DNA from: Chloroflexota bacterium
GTDB lineage: Bacteria > Chloroflexota > Dormibacteria > Dormibacterales > Dormibacteraceae
Direction of reading: 5' to 3'
Length of the DNA stretch: 9,483 nucleotides
NCBI GenBank assembly: GCA_003446775.1
Contig: DMCH01000147.1
Span: 3,710 to 13,192 of the forward strand
Part shown: one piece after another, positions 6,365-9,483 of the stretch
How positions within the stretch are numbered: the stretch's first letter is position 1
How the letters are laid out: every line of letters begins with the position of its first letter
The notes under the pieces: generated by a model
The model's input: only the letters and a program-made list of their open reading frames with translations
Databases searched by the model: none
Told to the model about the DNA's origin: nothing
Made by a program: the position numbers and the translations under genes

Positions 6365-7542
6365 GCGGCCAGGGCGGCGAGAGGCGGCGCGGCCCCGATC
6401 GCCGCAAGGCGCAGGCAACCGAGCCGGCTGGACCGCAGCTCGTGCTGTGCCCGCACTGCGGCTCGATGGTGCCGGCCGGAGAATTTTGTGGGCATTGTGG
6501 TGCCCATCTCACGAGGGGCGATGCCGGGCGCCGGCACGCATTCGCCGCCGTACCGTCGGAGCCGGTCGTGCACCTGTCCATCGTCTCGACCCTCTTCCCT
6601 CACCTACCGCACCGGCGCGGAGGCGCGTTTCGATGGGCATTGCTCGCCGGGGCTGTGCTGGTCGTCCTTCTGGCGGGGTTCCACCTCTTCACGCCGGCAA
6701 CGATTGCCGCGGATTTTCTCCTGCCCGTGCTCTACCTCCTCTACGTGTATGAGGTCGAGGTCTACGACTCCGAACCGTGGCTGCTGATCGCGGCCACGAT
6801 GGTCGCGGGCGCGATCCTCGGCTACGCCTTCGCGTCTCTCACCGGCGGAACCGTCTCGGGCCTGGAGCTCAGCGGCGACACCGGAAGCAACTTTCTTTTC
6901 GCGGGCATCGTCATCCCCATCGGCGCCCAGGCCCTGATGCTGGCGGGGCCGCTGTTCCTCTACTTCTATCGGGCCGCGCTGCGCGAGCCGCTCGACGGAC
7001 TCACGTTCGGCGCGGCGTCTGCACTCGGGTTCACGCTTGCAACGATGCTCACCGCGATCTGGCCTCTTCTGGCCGGGCCGCTGGTCGGCAGCGGCTCGCC
7101 GGTGGACTGGTCGCTGCGCCTGCTGAACTCCGGGATCCTGATCATGCTCATCAACGCGATCACCACATCCCTGGTCACCGCATCCGTGTGGCTCAATCGA
7201 TATGACCTGCGCCACGCGGCGAGTGGCTGGGAGGCGAGCGTGCTCACGACGCTGGTGGTCGCTTTTGGTGCGCAGGTCATCCTCGGCATCCTTTCCGTCG
7301 TCGTGCCCGACCTCGTGCTCAAGGTCGGCATCCATGCGGTCGCGGCAGTGGCCCTGCTCGTGTACATGAGGCTCGTGATCCACCAAGCGCTGCTGGCGGA
7401 AGGAGCCGCCCACGAAATCGGACCTGATGCCGCGTGCCCTGAGTGCCACCGGATCGTGCCCACCATGCTGTTCTGCCCGGCTTGCGGTGTGGCCCGCGCC
7501 GCGGCCAAGCAGACGCGGATGCATTCGGCAGGGGGGTCATAG
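6361..7542 (+). CDS. Polytopic membrane protein with PrsW-like core and zinc ribbons at both ends; protease residues missing
   Basis: 393 aa. N-terminal zinc ribbon: C30-P-H-C33 and C43-G-H-C46. C-terminal zinc ribbon: C359-P-E-C362 and C372-P-A-C375. Between them lie seven or eight hydrophobic segments from about residue 92 to 340. The core resembles the PrsW/YdiL-type intramembrane protease family: 'LYLLYVYEVEVYDSEPW' (about 125-140) matches the family's '..D..EPw' entry, and REPLDGLTFGAASALGF (208-224) matches its 'pldG..yGaa.glGF' segment. The metal-ligand/catalytic motifs are not there: the EExxK site reads A189-Q-A-L-M193, the Glu after GF is absent (TLATML), and the later His-containing helix has N265. 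It is probably a non-proteolytic relative used for sensing or scaffolding; function unknown. Start GTG overlaps the peptidase stop (GTGA) behind a strong SD. The stop shares one base with the next GTG. The PrsW assignment is by motif layout and could be wrong; the zinc-ribbon membrane architecture is clear. Confidence 0.75.
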   Translation: MSGQGGERRRGPDRRKAQATEPAGPQLVLCPHCGSMVPAGEFCGHCGAHLTRGDAGRRHAFAAVPSEPVVHLSIVSTLFPHLPHRRGGAFRWALLAGAVLVVLLAGFHLFTPATIAADFLLPVLYLLYVYEVEVYDSEPWLLIAATMVAGAILGYAFASLTGGTVSGLELSGDTGSNFLFAGIVIPIGAQALMLAGPLFLYFYRAALREPLDGLTFGAASALGFTLATMLTAIWPLLAGPLVGSGSPVDWSLRLLNSGILIMLINAITTSLVTASVWLNRYDLRHAASGWEASVLTTLVVAFGAQVILGILSVVVPDLVLKVGIHAVAAVALLVYMRLVIHQALLAEGAAHEIGPDAACPECHRIVPTMLFCPACGVARAAAKQTRMHSAGGS

Positions 7543-8309
7543 TGCGTTTCTGCGGGAATTGCGGCGCGCAGATCCCGCCGGGCGCGCCCTTCTGCGGGCG
7601 GTGCGGGGCGCCCCAGGCACCGCTCCCGGTGGCGACTATGCCCGCATACGCGTACCCGTCCGCACCCGGGCGCCCGCGGACTGGGTCGGGCAGGATCAGC
7701 AGCTCGCAGATCATGGTCGCCGCCGGGCTCCTGATCATCCTGTCGGTGGTGACAGTGGCCGTGAGCTCGTTCGCGGTCTCGCAGGTGCTCGGCACCCACA
7801 AGCCATGCACCTCGAACTGCGGCGCGCGGATCGTGACCCCCTTGCCGGCGCCAGCGTCATACAAGAGCTCTGCCTACGGTTTCGAGGTCGAGTACAACCC
7901 CAATTGGACGGTGCGCAACCAAGATGCGCAGAGCGTCACCCTCGCCACCAAGCTCGGGCTGCTGTCGGTGGTGGGGGCCAGGTCGGGCCAGCCTCTCGAC
8001 CAGGTGATGCAGGCCGCGATCAGCGCGCTGCCGACGTCGCAGTGGCAGGACGTCGCCCACGTCAGTGACCTCAAGGGAGCCCACATCGGCGACCAGGATG
8101 GAGTGGGGGCCGTCTACTCCGCGAACCTGGTGGGGTCGAACGCGACCGCCGCCAAGGTCCGATTCGTGATCATCGCGGCGACCAAGAACGGCGTCACCGT
8201 GGTGATCTTCGGCGCGAATACCGCCGACCTCAAGAACTATCCGAACGGCATCCCGGAAGGCGAGCAGTTCGACGCTTTGTGCCAGCAGTTCCAGTGGGGG
8301 TTCGGCTAG
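7542..8309 (+). CDS. Zinc-ribbon, single-TM protein with PsbP-like extracytoplasmic domain
   Basis: 255 aa. N-terminal zinc ribbon with C4-G-N-C7 and C18-G-R-C21, then a Pro/Ala/Tyr-rich linker (about 23-50), one TM helix (about 57-80), and an outer domain of about 170 residues. The outer part starts with a C89-x3-C93 pair, then SSAYGFEVEYNPNWTV (about 109-124), the usual opening of PsbP/MOG1-fold lipoprotein domains ('..gf.i.yP..W.v'), alternating strands and a helix 'LDQVMQAAISALP'. The single remaining Cys is near the C-terminus (FDALCQQF). This zinc ribbon plus TM plus secreted domain layout is common in uncharacterised proteins of GC-rich soil bacteria; the role is not known. The GTG at 7542 (TAGTG, one-base overlap, after a GGGGGG run) is chosen because the frame further upstream only encodes a shadow of the previous gene and the Cys pattern starts at residue 4. 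Its stop lies in a CTAG shared with the facing gene. Confidence 0.78.
   Translation: MRFCGNCGAQIPPGAPFCGRCGAPQAPLPVATMPAYAYPSAPGRPRTGSGRISSSQIMVAAGLLIILSVVTVAVSSFAVSQVLGTHKPCTSNCGARIVTPLPAPASYKSSAYGFEVEYNPNWTVRNQDAQSVTLATKLGLLSVVGARSGQPLDQVMQAAISALPTSQWQDVAHVSDLKGAHIGDQDGVGAVYSANLVGSNATAAKVRFVIIAATKNGVTVVIFGANTADLKNYPNGIPEGEQFDALCQQFQWGFG
8306..8309. other. Shared CTAG stop site of two convergent genes
   Basis: The palindrome CTAG supplies the TAG stop of the + strand zinc-ribbon gene (8307-8309) and, read on the other strand, the TAG stop of the LysE-type gene (8308-8306). The two coding regions therefore overlap by four bases, and any terminator for either direction must lie inside the opposing gene. 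Confidence 0.9.
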
Positions 8310-8935
8310 ACGCGTTCGAGCGCCAGGCGCGCGCCGAAACCGAGCAACACCACTCCGGTCACGCGCTGCACCCATTGCCGGACGCGCGGCGCGGTGATGA
8401 TCTCGTGCATGCGAGTGATGAACAAGCCGTACACGTTCATCCAGATCCAGCCGATGACGGCAAAGATCAACCCGAGCTCCAGCAACCGGGGCAGAAGCGC
8501 TTGGCCCGGCGCCACGAACTGCGGGAGGAAAGTCACGAAGAACACCCCCAGCTTCGGGTTGGAGATCGCCGAAAGGAAACCCTGCCGGAAGATTGCGTGC
8601 GCGGGCGCCGTCGGCGGGGCATCCGCCAGAAGATCCGCCGGGCGCCGCCGCGATTCCAGCAGCGTGCGCACGCCGAGGTATGCGAGGTAGGCCGCACCGA
8701 CGAGCTTGAGCACGAAGAGCAGCTCGCCCGATGCCCTCAAGAGAGCCGACAGGCCGACCGCGGTGGCGCTGACCCAAATCGCAAGCGCCAGCGCGATGCC
8801 GGTCGTGGTCAGCAGTACACCGCGGCGGCCATGGGCCAACGCGTTCTTGGTGACCACCGCCATGTCCGGGCCGGGCGTCACCGACAGGAGCAACGAGACA
8901 CCGATGAAGGCAAGCAACTGCGTGTCCAAAGTCAT
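8306..8935 (-). CDS. LysE/RhtB family amino-acid (threonine/lysine-type) exporter
   Basis: 209 aa, the normal length for the LysE/RhtB family of inner-membrane exporters of amino acids and related small metabolites. The N-terminus has the family motif SVTPGPDMAVV (P21-G-P-D24). The middle has the conserved GFLSAISNPKLGVFFVTFLPQFV block (119-141), followed by TM segments at about 152-175 and 188-205. About six hydrophobic segments are visible. Substrate cannot be set from sequence. The ATG at 8935 overlaps the TGA of the upstream GNAT gene (ATGA), there is no clear SD, and expression is probably coupled to that gene. The stop codon lies in CTAG shared with the stop of the convergent + strand gene, so no room exists for a separate terminator between them. 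Confidence 0.92.
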   Translation of the reverse strand: MTLDTQLLAFIGVSLLLSVTPGPDMAVVTKNALAHGRRGVLLTTTGIALALAIWVSATAVGLSALLRASGELLFVLKLVGAAYLAYLGVRTLLESRRRPADLLADAPPTAPAHAIFRQGFLSAISNPKLGVFFVTFLPQFVAPGQALLPRLLELGLIFAVIGWIWMNVYGLFITRMHEIITAPRVRQWVQRVTGVVLLGFGARLALERV

Positions 8936-9462
8936 GCCGTGTCGGGGAGGTCGAAGCTGATCTCGTAGACGCCGCCCGTGAGCTTGGCGTGATGGATCCA
9001 GCCCATCTTGCGGAGCATGCCCAGCATCTGCTGATTCTCCGGCAGCACGATCAGGGTGAAAGTCTTGATGCCGTGGTCGCGCGCCACTTTCGCCAGGATG
9101 GTGAGGAGCGCGCTCCCCAACCCGCGCCGCTGGAACTCGTCGACCACCGCGACCGCGGTCTCCGCCACGTCGGTGCCGACCACGCGGTCGTAGCGGGCGA
9201 CGCCGACGATCCTTTCACTGCTCTTGTGCGTGGTCGCGACCAGTGCAAACCGGTCGTTGTAGTCGACCACCGCGAGTCGGTGCGCGAGCGCATCGGGAAG
9301 GCGCTTCAGTGGCGAGAAGAAGCGGAAATACACGCTCCGCTCCGACATCGCCGCCACCGCGTCGATCAGCAGCGGCTCGTCCTCCGGGACGATCGGCCGG
9401 ATGTGGACCTTGGTCGCGTCGCTCAGCTCCAGGACGCGCGGCTCGAAACCCGGCGAAGGCAT
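8932..9462 (-). CDS. GNAT acetyltransferase resembling the catalytic domain of Pat-type protein lysine acetyltransferases
   Basis: 176 aa, a single GNAT domain. The N-terminal part reads '..DATKVHIRPIVPEDE..' then MSERSVYFRFFSPLKRL (39-55), closely like the acetyltransferase domain of bacterial Pat/PatZ proteins ('LS..S.Y.RFF'). E101 in AETAVAVVDEF sits where Pat enzymes have the general-base Glu. Acetyl-CoA loop Q111-R-R-G-L-G116 is intact, followed by the motif B stretch LIVLPENQQMLGMLRKMGW. Unlike mycobacterial Pat there is no cyclic-nucleotide domain, and unlike PatZ no acyl-CoA synthetase-like part, so any allosteric control must come from elsewhere. The likely target is a protein lysine (acetyl-CoA synthetase is the classic substrate), but small-molecule acetylation is possible. 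ATG at 9462 fits the family start; the frame stays open to the window edge, so a slightly earlier start cannot be excluded. It is followed by the LysE-type gene with ATGA overlap. Confidence 0.85.
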   Translation of the reverse strand: MPSPGFEPRVLELSDATKVHIRPIVPEDEPLLIDAVAAMSERSVYFRFFSPLKRLPDALAHRLAVVDYNDRFALVATTHKSSERIVGVARYDRVVGTDVAETAVAVVDEFQRRGLGSALLTILAKVARDHGIKTFTLIVLPENQQMLGMLRKMGWIHHAKLTGGVYEISFDLPDTA

Positions 9463-9483
9463 GGCGACAACAAGGTACGGGAA

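Noticed and set aside
5078..6418. 446-aa open frame on the minus strand
   Set aside because: It lies entirely opposite the S53 peptidase gene and the start of the next gene; composition is Arg/Gly/Val-rich with no recognisable motif. Antisense shadow of GC-rich codon use.
6604..7524. 306-aa minus-strand open frame opposite the PrsW-like gene
   Set aside because: Highly charged, His/Arg/Asp/Gln-rich translation expected from the complement of a hydrophobic membrane protein; no motif.
7443..7541. Upstream extension of the last + strand gene to the ATG at 7443
   Set aside because: This segment reads the previous gene's zinc-ribbon region out of frame; the GTG at 7542 gives the ribbon protein its usual short N-terminus.
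8279..8968. 229-aa + strand open frame over the LysE-type gene
   Set aside because: Opposite a clear LysE/RhtB gene; composition is charged low complexity without a motif.
1..9483. CRISPR arrays, tRNA/rRNA genes, insertion sequences or phage attachment sites
   Set aside because: No spaced direct repeats, no tRNA-like cloverleaf, no transposase motif and no paired terminal repeats were seen; nearly all bases lie in coding regions.

Overview
The window is about 9.5 kb of GC-rich, gene-dense bacterial chromosome (roughly two thirds G+C by eye). It has eight complete protein genes and one gene cut by the left edge. The only non-coding gaps are 14 and 52 bases, plus 21 bases at the right edge. 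No stretch over 300 bases lacks a gene. I see no RNA gene, insertion sequence, phage gene or CRISPR array. Base composition and codon use look even throughout, so nothing marks recent transfer. The gene styles (GTG/TTG starts, stop/start overlaps, a possible leaderless promoter, an S53 peptidase, small zinc-ribbon membrane proteins, a Pat-like acetyltransferase) suggest an uncultivated soil-type lineage near Chloroflexota/Dormibacterota or Actinomycetota. This is inference only; no marker gene is present to settle it.

Left block, + strand (1-2414): the class II fumarase gene fumC, missing its first few codons, is followed after 14 bases by a two-TM potassium channel with a cytosolic RCK (TrkA-N/TrkA-C) module that probably starts at TTG. 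A 52-base gap then holds a GC-rich hairpin and a TAGAGT hexamer placed as a leaderless -10 box for the next gene.

Middle block, + strand (2467-8309): five genes that look like one operon, because every junction is a stop/start overlap (GTGA three times, TAGTG once). In order: a CDF metal transporter with an unusually long, triplicated C-terminal domain; a double-GNAT acetyltransferase; a lipoprotein-type S53 (kumamolisin-like) acid serine peptidase with an intact Glu/Asp/Ser triad; a polytopic protein with zinc ribbons at both ends around a PrsW-like core that has lost the protease residues; and a zinc-ribbon, single-TM protein with a PsbP-like outer domain. The last three suggest an uncharacterised envelope module: an active outer-surface peptidase made with two membrane proteins carrying cytosolic zinc ribbons.

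Right block, - strand (9462-8306): a standalone Pat-like GNAT acetyltransferase overlapping (ATGA) a LysE/RhtB-family exporter. This pair converges on the middle operon, and the two facing stop codons share one CTAG. The best candidates for new biology are the degenerate PrsW/zinc-ribbon gene beside the S53 peptidase, and the triple-C-domain CDF transporter with an altered metal site.
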